DNA of 64,000 bases, from NCBI RefSeq assembly GCF_024438035.1, contig NZ_JANFQF010000001.1:481514-545513 (forward strand). Reading direction: 5' to 3'. The notes beneath the pieces are model-generated. The model was given only the letters and a program-made list of their open reading frames with translations, was not told where the DNA came from and searched no databases. The translations under genes and the position numbers were made by a program. The DNA is from Rhodococcus tibetensis. GTDB lineage: Bacteria > Actinomycetota > Actinomycetes > Mycobacteriales > Mycobacteriaceae. Within the stretch, counting starts at the first letter, position 1. The number at the start of each line of letters is the position of its first letter. Below, piece by piece: positions 54,291 to 63,882 of the stretch.

Positions 54291-54800
54291 ATGCATGCGA
54301 CCTTCGTCGAACAGAGCGACCCGCTTGCTGCTCCACTGCTGGCGGAACTCGCGTTCGAGTACAGCTCACGCTATGGGCGTACCCGCGACGAGATGTACCA
54401 GGACCTCGTGACCTATCCCTCCGAGGAGTTCGGCGCACCGGACGGGGCGCTACTGATACTGGTCGAGGGCGAAAATCCAGTGGCGGGCGGTGCGTTTCGC
54501 CGATACGACGAGGTGACCGCCGAGTTGAAGCGAATCTGGACCTCGGCGGAACACCGCAGACGGGGCCTCGGCCGGACAGTGCTGCGGGAACTGGAACACG
54601 AGATCGCGCGGCGCGGTTACTCCCGCATCTTCCTCACGACGGGCCCGCGGCAACCCGAGGCGGTCGGGCTGTATCTCGCCTCGGACTACACGCCGCTGTT
54701 CGATCCCACCCGGCGGCCGGAAGACATCGGTGTGCACGCATTCGAGAAGAGCATCGCCCTGTCGGCGTCGCCGAGACCGAGGGAGTTCCTGTCGGCATGA
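54291..54800 (+). CDS. GNAT-family N-acetyltransferase
   Basis: A 169-residue GNAT enzyme. The acetyl-CoA loop is AEHRRRGLGRTVLRELE, preceded by strand KRIWTS and followed by FLTTGPRQPEAVGLYLASDY. In Bacillus subtilis the ytm/sna operon pairs cysteine-type ABC transporters with a GNAT that N-acetylates S-substituted cysteines before flavin monooxygenases cleave them; the same pairing is seen here. ATG 54291 follows GAGAGGA. It overlaps the next gene (ATGA). Confidence 0.85.
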   Translation: MHATFVEQSDPLAAPLLAELAFEYSSRYGRTRDEMYQDLVTYPSEEFGAPDGALLILVEGENPVAGGAFRRYDEVTAELKRIWTSAEHRRRGLGRTVLRELEHEIARRGYSRIFLTTGPRQPEAVGLYLASDYTPLFDPTRRPEDIGVHAFEKSIALSASPRPREFLSA

Positions 54801-55852
54801 AGTTCCTTCTGATGACTCTCATCGCGCACCAGCCCGACCCCGTGACCGGCGAGAAGGTCGACACAGCGACACGTTTGCAGGAAGTGGTCGATTCGGCGGT
54901 CGTCGCCGAACAACTCGGCTACGACGGGTTCGCTGTCGGTGAGCGGCACGAACATCCGTTCCTGTCTTCGGCCCCGCCCGTAGTGCTCAGCGCGATCGCG
55001 GCGCGCACCACCGCACTGCAGCTGTGGACAGCGGTGACCACCTTGAGCCTGCTCGATCCGGTCCGGGCCTTCGAGGACTATTCGACGCTCGACAACCTGT
55101 CGGGCGGCCGCCTGCAGCTGATCATCGGCAAGGGAAACGGCACGGCCCAGGCCGAGTTGTTCTCCGTGACCCCCAGCGACCAGTGGGATCGCAATCGCGA
55201 GGGGTATGAACTTTTCCGGAAATTGTGGGAAAGCGACGACGTGACGTGGGAGGGCCGGTTCCGTCCTCGCCTCGATCACGCCGTCGCCCTTCCGCGACCA
55301 CTTCAGCCTCGGATCCGGATCTGGCACGGCAGTGCCACCAGTAGGGACTCGGTCGACCTGGCCGCGCGGTACGGCGACCCGCTCTTCTCCGCCAATGTCA
55401 CAGGCCCTGTCGAGCCGTATGCCGAACTCATTCGCCACTACCGCGAGCGGTGGATCGACTACGGCCACGACCCCGCCGACGCACTGGTGGGCGCCGGAAC
55501 TGCTGGCTTCTATGTGACACCCAACTCGCAGGACGCCGTCGATACCTGGCGCCCGATACACGCCGCACGGGTCGATTTCGCGCGCAGGACGGGCCTACCG
55601 GTGGTGTTCGACACGGTGGAAGACTTCGTGGAGCGAAGTTCGGCGCTCGTCGGCAGTCCGGAGCAGGTGATCGACAAGGTTGCGCGTTACCACGAGAAAT
55701 TCGGCCACCAGGTAATCCATCTCGGTGCCGATCGGGTGGGAATGAGCGACAAACAGCACCGAGAAAGCCTCGAACTGTTCCAGGCCGAAGTGGCGCCCGA
55801 GTTACGCGCGACCATTCCGAGCCGCCCCCTCACAACCCTTCAGTACACGTGA
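54797..55852 (+). CDS. LLM-class flavin-dependent monooxygenase 1
   Basis: A 351-residue luciferase-like TIM-barrel protein (LGYDGFAVGERHEHPFLSS, LDNLSGGRLQLIIGKGNG, FGHQVIHLGADRVGMS). These enzymes use FMNH2 or F420 and O2 to cleave C-S or oxidise C-H bonds. Overlaps the GNAT gene. The branch is nearer to general bacterial luciferase-like oxidases than to DszA. Confidence 0.85.
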   Translation: MKFLLMTLIAHQPDPVTGEKVDTATRLQEVVDSAVVAEQLGYDGFAVGERHEHPFLSSAPPVVLSAIAARTTALQLWTAVTTLSLLDPVRAFEDYSTLDNLSGGRLQLIIGKGNGTAQAELFSVTPSDQWDRNREGYELFRKLWESDDVTWEGRFRPRLDHAVALPRPLQPRIRIWHGSATSRDSVDLAARYGDPLFSANVTGPVEPYAELIRHYRERWIDYGHDPADALVGAGTAGFYVTPNSQDAVDTWRPIHAARVDFARRTGLPVVFDTVEDFVERSSALVGSPEQVIDKVARYHEKFGHQVIHLGADRVGMSDKQHRESLELFQAEVAPELRATIPSRPLTTLQYT

Positions 55853-55907
55853 GCGTTCCCGAATCCCGGGCCTCACTCGTACACGTCGTCGAAAAACGGA
55901 GTCCTCG

Positions 55908-57554
55908 GTGTCCTCAGTGACCTTGTCCTCGATTTTCTGCGGGAATGCCCGCACAACAACAGGTTTCGCAGTCGCCGCCGTGCTGGCGTCGGTACTCACC
56001 GCGTGCGGCGGCGATGCGAGCAACACCGCGGCGGACGCCGGTCCGCCGGGGCCCGGCGGAACTCTCCGCTACGGGCTGTCCCAGGCGCCGACGTGCGCAG
56101 ACCCCGCACAGTCCGGCACGAACCAGACGATCTACGTGACTCGTCAGGTGGTGGATTCACTGACTGACCAGGATCCCGAGACCGGCGAACTGACACCCTG
56201 GCTCGCGGAGAGCTGGGAGACGAACGCCGACGCGTCCTCCTTCACGTTTCACGTAAAGGAGGGGGTGACCTTCAGCGACGGAACTCCCTTCACTGCGGAT
56301 TCGGTGAAGAAGAATCTCGACGCCGTCGTGAACACGCTCACCGGGGCCAAGGCGCCTCTGGCTTCCAGCTACCTGACCGGATACACCGGAACCATCGTGA
56401 TCGATGCCCAGACCGCACAGGTCAACTTCTCGGCACCCAACGCGCAATTTTTGCAAGCGTCGTCCACCCCGCAGCTGGGCATTCTGTCGGATGCGTCCGT
56501 CGCCAAGTCGCCGGAGGAGCGCTGCACCGGCAACATCTCCGGGACCGGGCCGTTCACGTATGCCGACTACCAACAGGACAAGTCCGTCACGCTCGCGAAA
56601 CGCGCAGGATATCGCTGGGGTTCGGAGGTCTTCGGCCATGACGGTGAGGCTTATCTCGACAGGATCGAGTTCAGTGTGATCCCCGAATCCGGCGTCCGGA
56701 CAGGAAGCTTGTCTTCGGGTCAACTCGACGCGATCAGTGATGCGCTTCCCCAGGATGCGCCACAGATCGAGGGCGTGGGCGGGAAGGTGCTCACCACGTC
56801 CAACCCGGGCACACCGTTCGGGTTTCAGCCCAACGTGACTCGCGGTCCCCTCACCGATCCGGTGGTCCGTAGCGCCCTCGTTTCGGCGATCAACCGGCAG
56901 GAACTGGTCGATACCGTGCTCGGCCCCAATTTCAAGCCAGCCACCAGCACCTTGGCGAGCCGTACCCCGGGCTACGTGGCGCTGGCCGAGGTGACCTACG
57001 ACCAGGAAAAGACTAAATCGATCCTCGACCGCGCCGGCTGGACTCCCGGCGCCGACGGCATCCGGGAAAAGGCTGGGCAGAAGCTCAGCTTCCCGGTTCT
57101 GTTCAGCTCGGTGTTCGCGGGCAATCAGACCATCCTCGAACTGGTGCAACAACAGCTCAAAGAGGTGGGCGTGGATCTGCGTCTCGACCTCGTGTCGACC
57201 CCCGAATCCATTGCGCGCCAAAATGCCAAGGACTTCGACGCCGCCTACTACAACAGCACCCGCGCCGACGGCGACATCCTGCGCACCCAGTTCGGTCTCG
57301 ACGGACGGAACCTCAACAGCCGCGGCCCGATTCCCGCCCTCGACCAGGTGCTCGCCGAGCAGCTCGCCACCACCGACACCGCCGCTCGGAGCGAACTTCT
57401 CGGCGACGCCCAGCAGCAGGTGCTCGACAACGGACTGTGGATCCCCACCGTGGAACTGTCCCAGGCGATCGGTGCCGGCCCGAACGTGCAGGATCTGAAG
57501 TTCGAGGCTTCGGCTCGACTCCAGTTCTTCGACACCTGGATCAGCGGAAGCTAG
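55908..57554 (+). CDS. Peptide/nickel-type ABC transporter substrate-binding lipoprotein
   Basis: A 548-residue SBP_bac_5 family protein. Signal with lipobox LTAC (about residue 33) and long two-lobed mature domain (TPWLAESWETNADASSFTFH, VTFSDGTPFTADSVKKNLDA, GNISGTGPFTYADY). It binds oligopeptides or related ligands for the two permeases downstream. GTG 55908 has GGAG 6 bases upstream. Confidence 0.9.
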   Translation: MSSVTLSSIFCGNARTTTGFAVAAVLASVLTACGGDASNTAADAGPPGPGGTLRYGLSQAPTCADPAQSGTNQTIYVTRQVVDSLTDQDPETGELTPWLAESWETNADASSFTFHVKEGVTFSDGTPFTADSVKKNLDAVVNTLTGAKAPLASSYLTGYTGTIVIDAQTAQVNFSAPNAQFLQASSTPQLGILSDASVAKSPEERCTGNISGTGPFTYADYQQDKSVTLAKRAGYRWGSEVFGHDGEAYLDRIEFSVIPESGVRTGSLSSGQLDAISDALPQDAPQIEGVGGKVLTTSNPGTPFGFQPNVTRGPLTDPVVRSALVSAINRQELVDTVLGPNFKPATSTLASRTPGYVALAEVTYDQEKTKSILDRAGWTPGADGIREKAGQKLSFPVLFSSVFAGNQTILELVQQQLKEVGVDLRLDLVSTPESIARQNAKDFDAAYYNSTRADGDILRTQFGLDGRNLNSRGPIPALDQVLAEQLATTDTAARSELLGDAQQQVLDNGLWIPTVELSQAIGAGPNVQDLKFEASARLQFFDTWISGS

Positions 57555-57557
57555 AAC

Positions 57558-58547
57558 ATGACTCGATACCTCGGACTACGCGTGCTGCAGGCGATCGCCG
57601 TCCTCTGGGCGACGTTCACCGTGTCGTTCGCTGTGTTGTTCCTGCTGCCTTCGGACCCGGTGAGCATCGCCGTCGACTCGGCGACCACCGGAACGACGGT
57701 CGACGCGGCGGCCGTCGCGGAGCTGCAGGCGCGGTACGGGCTGGACCAGCCGGTGTGGGTGCAGTACTGGAACTCCCTGAGCCACGCCGTCCGTGGTGAC
57801 TTCGGGTACTCGATCGCCACCGGGCAATCGGTGACCGAGGCCATCGGGAACGCGGTGCCCAGTACACTCGCGCTGGCGTCCGCAGCGCTGGTTCTCGCGG
57901 TCCTGTTCGGGACCACGGTAGCGTTTTTCGCCACCTACACGCGGGTTCGCTGGGTCCGGAATCTGCTGTTCGCACTGCCCCCGCTCGGTGTCGCGGTGCC
58001 GACGTTCTGGGTGGGCTTGATTCTGCTGCAGCTGTTCTCGTTCCGGCTGAAGGCGCTTCCCGCGTTCGGTGACCAGGGGATCGCGGCCCTGGTCCTTCCC
58101 GCGGTGACGCTCGCGCTGCCGACCGGAGCCGTGATCGCCCAGGTGCTCGCGGCCAGTCTGCAGACCACGTGGCGGCAGCCGTTCATCGAAGCCGCGCGGG
58201 CGAAGGGCGCGTCCCGCTGGCGGATCCAGACGCGGCACGCGTTGCGTCTGTCGAGCATTCCCGCGTTCACCATCGCCGGAGTGTTGGTGGGTAATCTGCT
58301 GGCCGGTTCGGTCGTCGTCGAGACGGTGTTCTCACGTGCCGGCGTCGGGCGACTCACCCAGACGTCTGTGATGGCGCAGGACATACCGGTGGTCCAGGGA
58401 ATCGTGGTACTGAGCTCGGTCGTCTACGTAGTCGTCAATCTCGCCGTCGATCTGCTCTACCCGCTGATCGATCCCCGGATCGTCGAGGGCAGGCGCAGTT
58501 TTGACTCCAGCGCGACCGCGGATGCGGAGGAGAAGGTTCATGTCTGA
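57558..58547 (+). CDS. Peptide-type ABC transporter permease 1 (DppB-like)
   Basis: A 329-residue permease with six membrane segments. The N-terminal helix, the EAARAKGASRWRIQTRHALR coupling motif and GVLVGNLLAGSVVVETVFS are those of DppB-type proteins. ATG 57558 lies 3 bp after the binding-protein stop. Confidence 0.92.
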   Translation: MTRYLGLRVLQAIAVLWATFTVSFAVLFLLPSDPVSIAVDSATTGTTVDAAAVAELQARYGLDQPVWVQYWNSLSHAVRGDFGYSIATGQSVTEAIGNAVPSTLALASAALVLAVLFGTTVAFFATYTRVRWVRNLLFALPPLGVAVPTFWVGLILLQLFSFRLKALPAFGDQGIAALVLPAVTLALPTGAVIAQVLAASLQTTWRQPFIEAARAKGASRWRIQTRHALRLSSIPAFTIAGVLVGNLLAGSVVVETVFSRAGVGRLTQTSVMAQDIPVVQGIVVLSSVVYVVVNLAVDLLYPLIDPRIVEGRRSFDSSATADAEEKVHV

Positions 58548-59460
58548 CATTCTTACCAGGGACCTGATCGACGAGGCCGAAGGTTTCGGCTCTCCGCCGG
58601 TCGAACCGCCTCCCGTGATCGCGTCCTCGTCGGACAGCCGAGGACGCCGCGTGATGATGTGGTGGCGCCGCAATCTCGTGCTCGTTGCCTCGGCCGCCGT
58701 GATCCTCGTCGCCGTCGGATTCGCGGTGGCGCCGTCGGTGTTCGCGGGCGGCGACCCGCTGGTCGGGGTGCCCGCCCAGAAGCTGCAGGCGCCGAGTGCC
58801 GCGCATTGGTTCGGCACCGACAACATCGGACGTGACATGTATACCCGCGTGGTTCACGGCGCCGGATTGTCGCTGACCGCAACGCTGTCGGCTGTCGGCA
58901 TCGCCGTGGTGGTCGGTTCACTGATCGGCCTGCTGTCCGGTGCGGTCGGGGGAATAGTCGATGCGTTGCTGATGAGGCTCGTCGACGTGCTGCTGTCCAT
59001 ACCGGCGTTGCTGCTCTCGCTCGCGCTGGTGACTGCCCTGGGGTTCGGTACCGTCAACGTGGCTGTCGCAGTCGGTGTCTCACTGATCGCGAACTTTGCG
59101 CGCGTGATGCGCTCGGAGGTACTGCGAGTCCGCCGGTCTCTGTACGTGGAGGCCGCGTTCGCGTCGGGAGTCCGGTGGCACACGGTGGTCCGCCGGCACA
59201 TCCTGCGGAACTCATACGCACCCGTCGTCGCTCTGGCCGCCGTCGAGTTCGGCATGGCCGTGCTCGCCGTCTCCTCGCTGAGCTTTCTCGGATTCGGGGC
59301 GATACCACCGACACCCGAGTGGGGTTCGCTGATCTCCGAGGGCCGCAACTACCTCGCGACGGCGTGGTGGATGACCACCTTGCCCGGCCTGGTGATCGTG
59401 GCCGTCGTGTTGTCGGCGCACCGACTAGGGCATGCACTCGAACAGAGGGAGTCGCGATGA
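58540..59460 (+). CDS. Peptide-type ABC transporter permease 2 (DppC-like)
   Basis: A 306-residue permease: the long hydrophilic N-terminus, HWFGTDNIGRDMYTRVVHGA and VEAAFASGVRWHTVVRRHIL coupling motif are DppC-like. It overlaps the first permease by 8 bp, with GGAGGAGAAGG before ATG 58540. Confidence 0.92.
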   Translation: MSDILTRDLIDEAEGFGSPPVEPPPVIASSSDSRGRRVMMWWRRNLVLVASAAVILVAVGFAVAPSVFAGGDPLVGVPAQKLQAPSAAHWFGTDNIGRDMYTRVVHGAGLSLTATLSAVGIAVVVGSLIGLLSGAVGGIVDALLMRLVDVLLSIPALLLSLALVTALGFGTVNVAVAVGVSLIANFARVMRSEVLRVRRSLYVEAAFASGVRWHTVVRRHILRNSYAPVVALAAVEFGMAVLAVSSLSFLGFGAIPPTPEWGSLISEGRNYLATAWWMTTLPGLVIVAVVLSAHRLGHALEQRESR

Positions 59461-61128
59461 GTACCAGATCGGGGACAGCGGAGTCCGCACCGCTCCTGAC
59501 GGTGTCCGGGTTGCGGGTGGCGTACCGCAGTGCGAACGAGCCGGTGCTCGCCGTGAAGGGGGTCGACCTCACGGTGTCGCGCGGCGAGGTGGTGGCCGTG
59601 GTCGGGGAATCCGGCTCTGGCAAGTCCACCACCGCGCACGCGATTCTCGGGCTCCTCGCGGGTAACGGGCGCGCGATCGGCGGGGCCGTCACCTTCGACG
59701 GAGAACGCCTCGACACCCTGTCGGAGCGCGCGCTCGAGCGGATCCGCGGGACAAGGATCGGGCTGGTGCCGCAGGACCCGACCACCTCGCTCAACCCGGT
59801 GATCAGAGTGGGGGATCAGGTGGCCGAGGTGCTGCGGCTGCACGGCCTCGCCGACCGGCGGACCGCCCGGCTCGACGCTGTCCGCATCCTCGCCGAGGCC
59901 GGTATCGACAAGCCCGACGTGCGCGCCCGGCAGTACCCGCAGGACCTGTCCGGGGGGGCAGCGACAACGCGTCCTGATCGGCATCGCGTTGGCCTGCAAC
60001 CCCGAATTGGTGATCGCGGACGAGCCGACCAGTGCACTCGACGTCACGGTCCAACGCCGCATCCTCGACCACCTCGAGGCCCGCATCGCCGAATCGGGAA
60101 CCGCCGTCCTGTTGATCACGCACGACTTGGGTGTCGCGGCCGACCGCGCCGACCGGATCGTCGTGATGAGTCAGGGCGAAGTGGTGGAGTCCGGACCAAC
60201 CCGCGAGATCCTGACGAACCCGCAGCACGCATACACCCGGGCACTGCTGGCCGCCGCGCCGAGCCTGTCCGCGGCACCCCGGCGCACGGACGAGTTGACA
60301 GCCGCGGTCACGGTCGACCCGGTCCTGCGTGTGTCCGGGGTATCGAAGACATTCCGGATCGATCGGAGGATAGCGGTCGAGGCTGTCGAGAACGTCTCCT
60401 TCGCGGTCCCACGCGGCCGCACGCTGTCCTTGGTAGGAGAGTCGGGTTCCGGCAAGTCCACATTGGCCCGAATCGCGATCCGGTTGGAGACGCCGTCACG
60501 TGGCAGCGTCGAGTTCGACGGAGAGGACATCACGACGCTGCGGGGCGGTGCACTACGCGCCCTCCGCCGGCGAGTCCAGATCGTGTACCAGAACCCGTAT
60601 GCCTCGCTCGACCCGAAGCTTGCCGTCGCCGACATCGTGGCCGAACCGCTCGGTGCCTTCGGGATCGGGAACAGGGCGGAACGCTCGGAGCGGGTCGCCG
60701 AACTCCTCGAGCAGGTGGCGCTGCCGCGTACCTACCTCGAGCGGAAACCCGCGGAACTGTCCGGCGGCCAGCGTCAACGGGTCGCCATTGCACGGGCCCT
60801 GGCTCTGCACCCGGAACTATTGGTGCTCGACGAGCCGGTGTCCGCTCTGGACGTCTCGGTGCAGGCACAGATCCTCGATCTGCTGGCGTTACTGCAGCGA
60901 GAACTCGGCCTCAGCTACCTGTTCATCTCCCACGATCTCGCCGTTGTCCGGCAGATCAGCGACACAGTCGCCGTGATGCGATCCGGCCGCATCGTCGAAT
61001 TCGGTACCACAGCAGAGATATTCGACACGCCTCGTCGAGATTACACCCGTGAATTGCTCGACGCGATTCCCGGGCAGTCCATCGCTCGCCCACCGTCAGC
61101 ACAGCTGGAGGAAGCTCTTCATGCCTGA
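59457..61128 (+). pseudogene. Double ABC-ATPase of the peptide-type transporter, frameshifted
   Basis: Two ATPase domains in one gene, as in DppDF fusions. The first has Walker [12 protein letters not shown] and starts the signature QDLSGG, but a run of seven G (59952-59958) shifts the frame so that GQRQR becomes AATTR. Six G would read [11 protein letters not shown] and continue without a break into [19 protein letters not shown]. The second domain is intact ([43 protein letters not shown]). With six G the product would be 556 residues. It is either a true lesion, a slippage switch or a base-call error in a homopolymer. Confidence 0.85.
59951..59959 (+). other. G7 tract that breaks the ABC signature
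   Basis: Seven consecutive G between C59951 and C59959. Loss of one G restores the ATPase frame. Confidence 0.85.
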
Positions 61129-62263
61129 ACACTATCCCCTCATCGCCGTCGACCTGCATGGCGCCGGTCTGCATCCGCAGGCGTGGCGCCGCCCCGACTC
61201 GCGCGCGGAAGACCTCTTCACGGCCGGCTATTGGACCGACCTTCTGGGAGTTGCCGACAGAGCCGGAGTGGACCTCGCCTTCCTCGGCGACTCCTTCGCC
61301 CTCGCCACGACGGGGCACGGCGAACAGCAGGGGCAACTCGACGCCGTGGCGATCACGTCCCGTGCTGTGACGAGGACCCGGACGATCGGTCTGGTTCCAA
61401 CGGTCACCGTGACCCACACCGAACCGTTCCACGTGTCGAAGGCGATCGCGAGTCTCGACCACGCCTCTCTGGGCCGCGCCGGGTGGCAGCTGGATGTGTC
61501 GGCCGGTCGAGCCGAGGCCGAACTCTTCGGTCGGAAGGAGCCCCAGGACGACGCAGACCTGTGGTCGGAGGCGAGCGAAGCCATCGAAGCCGTGCGCCTG
61601 TTGTGGGACAGCTGGGAGGACGACGCCGAGATTCGCGACGTGGCGACGGGCCGGTTCATCGACCGGGACAAACTGCACTACATCGACTTCGAGGGAACCC
61701 ATTTCTCCGTCAAGGGGCCGTCGATCACCCCTCGCTCACCGCAAGGTCAGCCACTGGTCGTGCTCGGTGCGTACGACGAACACTCCCGCCGGGTGGCCGT
61801 GTCGCACGCCGACGTGATCCGCATCAGCGCCTCCACCCTCGACGCGGCCGGTCGGACCGCGGCGGAGGTCCACCACGGTGTGGGCGAGGCGGGCCGCGAC
61901 CGGAGCGCAGTCCGGGTACTTCTCGACATCGAGGTGCTGATCGCACACAGTGACAGTGACTCCCGCCGGGACCTCGCCCAACTGGAGAACTGGGCCGGGA
62001 CCCCGTATGAGCCTCGCTCGCTCCTCTACCGCGGCGACACGGCGGGACTGGCCGATCTCGTCACGGACGTGGTACACGCGGGCGAGGTGGACGGAGTGAC
62101 CTTCCGCCCGCTCGCCCTTCCCGCCGGACTGGACGCGATCACCGAGGCAGTACTGCCGCTCCTGCGACCGGACGGCACCGATCTCGGTGGCGGACTACTC
62201 CGGGAACGCCTCGGCTTCGACCGTCCCCTCAATCATTTCGCCCGAACAGGACTTCCTTCATGA
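61121..62263 (+). CDS. LLM-class flavin-dependent monooxygenase 2
   Basis: A 380-residue luciferase-like protein: [77 protein letters not shown]. The pattern fits the NtaA/SnaA/DszA/SsuD branch. It overlaps the ATPase gene and the third monooxygenase gene. Substrate unknown; likely a sulfur- or nitrogen-containing compound imported by the operon. Confidence 0.88.
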   Translation: MPEHYPLIAVDLHGAGLHPQAWRRPDSRAEDLFTAGYWTDLLGVADRAGVDLAFLGDSFALATTGHGEQQGQLDAVAITSRAVTRTRTIGLVPTVTVTHTEPFHVSKAIASLDHASLGRAGWQLDVSAGRAEAELFGRKEPQDDADLWSEASEAIEAVRLLWDSWEDDAEIRDVATGRFIDRDKLHYIDFEGTHFSVKGPSITPRSPQGQPLVVLGAYDEHSRRVAVSHADVIRISASTLDAAGRTAAEVHHGVGEAGRDRSAVRVLLDIEVLIAHSDSDSRRDLAQLENWAGTPYEPRSLLYRGDTAGLADLVTDVVHAGEVDGVTFRPLALPAGLDAITEAVLPLLRPDGTDLGGGLLRERLGFDRPLNHFARTGLPS

Positions 62264-63636
62264 CGACACAGCGAGCGGCGCACCGCAAGCAGATTCACCT
62301 CGCAGCGCACTTCCCGGGGGTGAACAACACCACGGTGTGGAGTGACCCCGCATCGAAGAGCCAGATCGAGTTCGACTCCTTCGTACACCTGGCGAAAACG
62401 GCGGAGCGAGGGTTGTTCGACTTCTTCTTCCTCGCCGAGGGTCTGCGGTTGCGCGAGCACCGCGGCCGGATCCACGACCTCGACGTCGTCGGCCGGCCCG
62501 ACACCCTGACCGTGCTCGGTGCGCTGGCGGGGGTCACGACTCACCTCGGCCTCGCCGGAACGATCAACACCACCTTCAACGAACCGTACGAACTGGCGCG
62601 ACAATTCGCGTCACTCGATCATCTGTCGGACGGCCGGGCTGCGTGGAACATGGTCACCTCGTCGGATGCGTTCACCGGCGAAAACTTCCGGCGCGGGGGA
62701 TATCTCGACCGCAAAGACCGTTACGTCCGCGCACGCGAACTGATCGAGGGCGCTCGGCAGTTCTGGGACAGCTGGGATCAGGATGCGCTCGTGATCGATC
62801 GGGCGCAAGGAGTCTTCGCGCCCGAGTCGTCGATCCGCGAGGTCGCCTTCTCCGGCTCGCAATTCGACGTGCGGGGGAGGTTCACGGCTCCCCGTAGCCC
62901 GCAGGGGCATCCGGTGCTCCTGCAGGCGGGGGATTCGGACGAGGGCCGCGAGTTCGGGGCCGCCCAGGCCGACGCCATCTTCACCGTCCACGGCACACTC
63001 GAGGACGGCCGGAAGTTCTACTCCGACGTGAAGGGCAGGCTGGCGAAGTACGGACGCACAGCCGAGGAGCTCAAGGTGCTGCCCGCGGCCACGTTCGTTC
63101 TCGGTGAATCGGCGGCAGACGCGGCTGAGCGGGCCGATCACATCCGACACCAGCAGGTGAGCCCGCAGACGGCCATCGCGTTTCTCGAACAGGTTTGGGG
63201 GCGAGACCTTTCCGCGTACGACCCGGACGGTCCCCTGCCGGACGTCGAACCCGCCGACAATCCGGACATCACCCGCGGCCGCGTCCGGCACGTCAAGGAT
63301 CCGCGCGAGATCGCCGATGCATGGCGGGCGAAGGCCGAGGCAGAAAAGCTCAGCATCCGGGAGCTGATCATCGCAGTCACCGCCCGGCAACAGTTCGTGG
63401 GCACTCCGGCCCAGGTGGCCGAGGAAATCGACCACTACGTGCAGTCCGACGCCTGCGACGGTTTCATCCTCGTGCCGCACCTCACGCCGGCCGGACTCGA
63501 CGAGTTCGTCGAAAAGGTGGTGCCGGAACTGCAGGACCGTGGCAGTTTCCGCACCGAGTACTCGGGCACCACCCTGCGCAGCCATCTCGGGCTGAGTCAT
63601 CCGCACCTCGACAACGAAGGAGTACGAGCATCATGA
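62260..63636 (+). CDS. NtaA/SnaA/DszA-family FMNH2-dependent monooxygenase
   Basis: A 458-residue protein of the DszA/NtaA class, the full usual length. RKQIHLAAHFPGVNNTTVW, ERGLFDFFFLAEGLRLRE, RQFASLDHLSDGRAAWNMVT and RSPQGHPVLLQAGDSDEGRE are diagnostic. Members oxidise sulfones, NTA or alkylated cysteines with reduced flavin from a separate reductase. ATG 62260 overlaps the previous stop, and its stop overlaps the next start (ATGA). No flavin reductase is visible before the window ends. Confidence 0.92.
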   Translation: MTTQRAAHRKQIHLAAHFPGVNNTTVWSDPASKSQIEFDSFVHLAKTAERGLFDFFFLAEGLRLREHRGRIHDLDVVGRPDTLTVLGALAGVTTHLGLAGTINTTFNEPYELARQFASLDHLSDGRAAWNMVTSSDAFTGENFRRGGYLDRKDRYVRARELIEGARQFWDSWDQDALVIDRAQGVFAPESSIREVAFSGSQFDVRGRFTAPRSPQGHPVLLQAGDSDEGREFGAAQADAIFTVHGTLEDGRKFYSDVKGRLAKYGRTAEELKVLPAATFVLGESAADAAERADHIRHQQVSPQTAIAFLEQVWGRDLSAYDPDGPLPDVEPADNPDITRGRVRHVKDPREIADAWRAKAEAEKLSIRELIIAVTARQQFVGTPAQVAEEIDHYVQSDACDGFILVPHLTPAGLDEFVEKVVPELQDRGSFRTEYSGTTLRSHLGLSHPHLDNEGVRAS

Positions 63637-63882
63637 CCGCAGTCACCGAAGGCACGGCGTTCGAGCAGGATTGGCAGGACTGGCATTCTTCGCGCGAGGA
63701 GGCCTTCCGCGATCCGCTGGGGTGGTTGAGCCTCACCGCCCTGCACTGGCTGGTGGAAGCGGACTCGAGCTTCCCCGATCTGCCGGGACTGTGGCGGGCC
63801 GACGGTGGCCGCGTCGTCATCACCGCCCCCGCGGCGTCCGGCCTCGACATCGACGGTGTCGCGGTGGACGGCACGGCCACAC
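63633..63882 (+). pseudogene. DUF1684-family protein, cut by an insertion sequence
   Basis: ATG 63633 follows GAAGGAG. The first 80 or so residues (FEQDWQDWHSSREEAFRDPL, GWLSLTALHWLVEADSSFPD) are the conserved start of DUF1684 proteins, which have unknown function and are normally about 200-270 residues. At 63882-63884 the sequence changes to an IS630 end. The frame stays open into the IS, but the added residues are not from the family. It is the last gene seen in the organosulfur operon. Confidence 0.85.
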
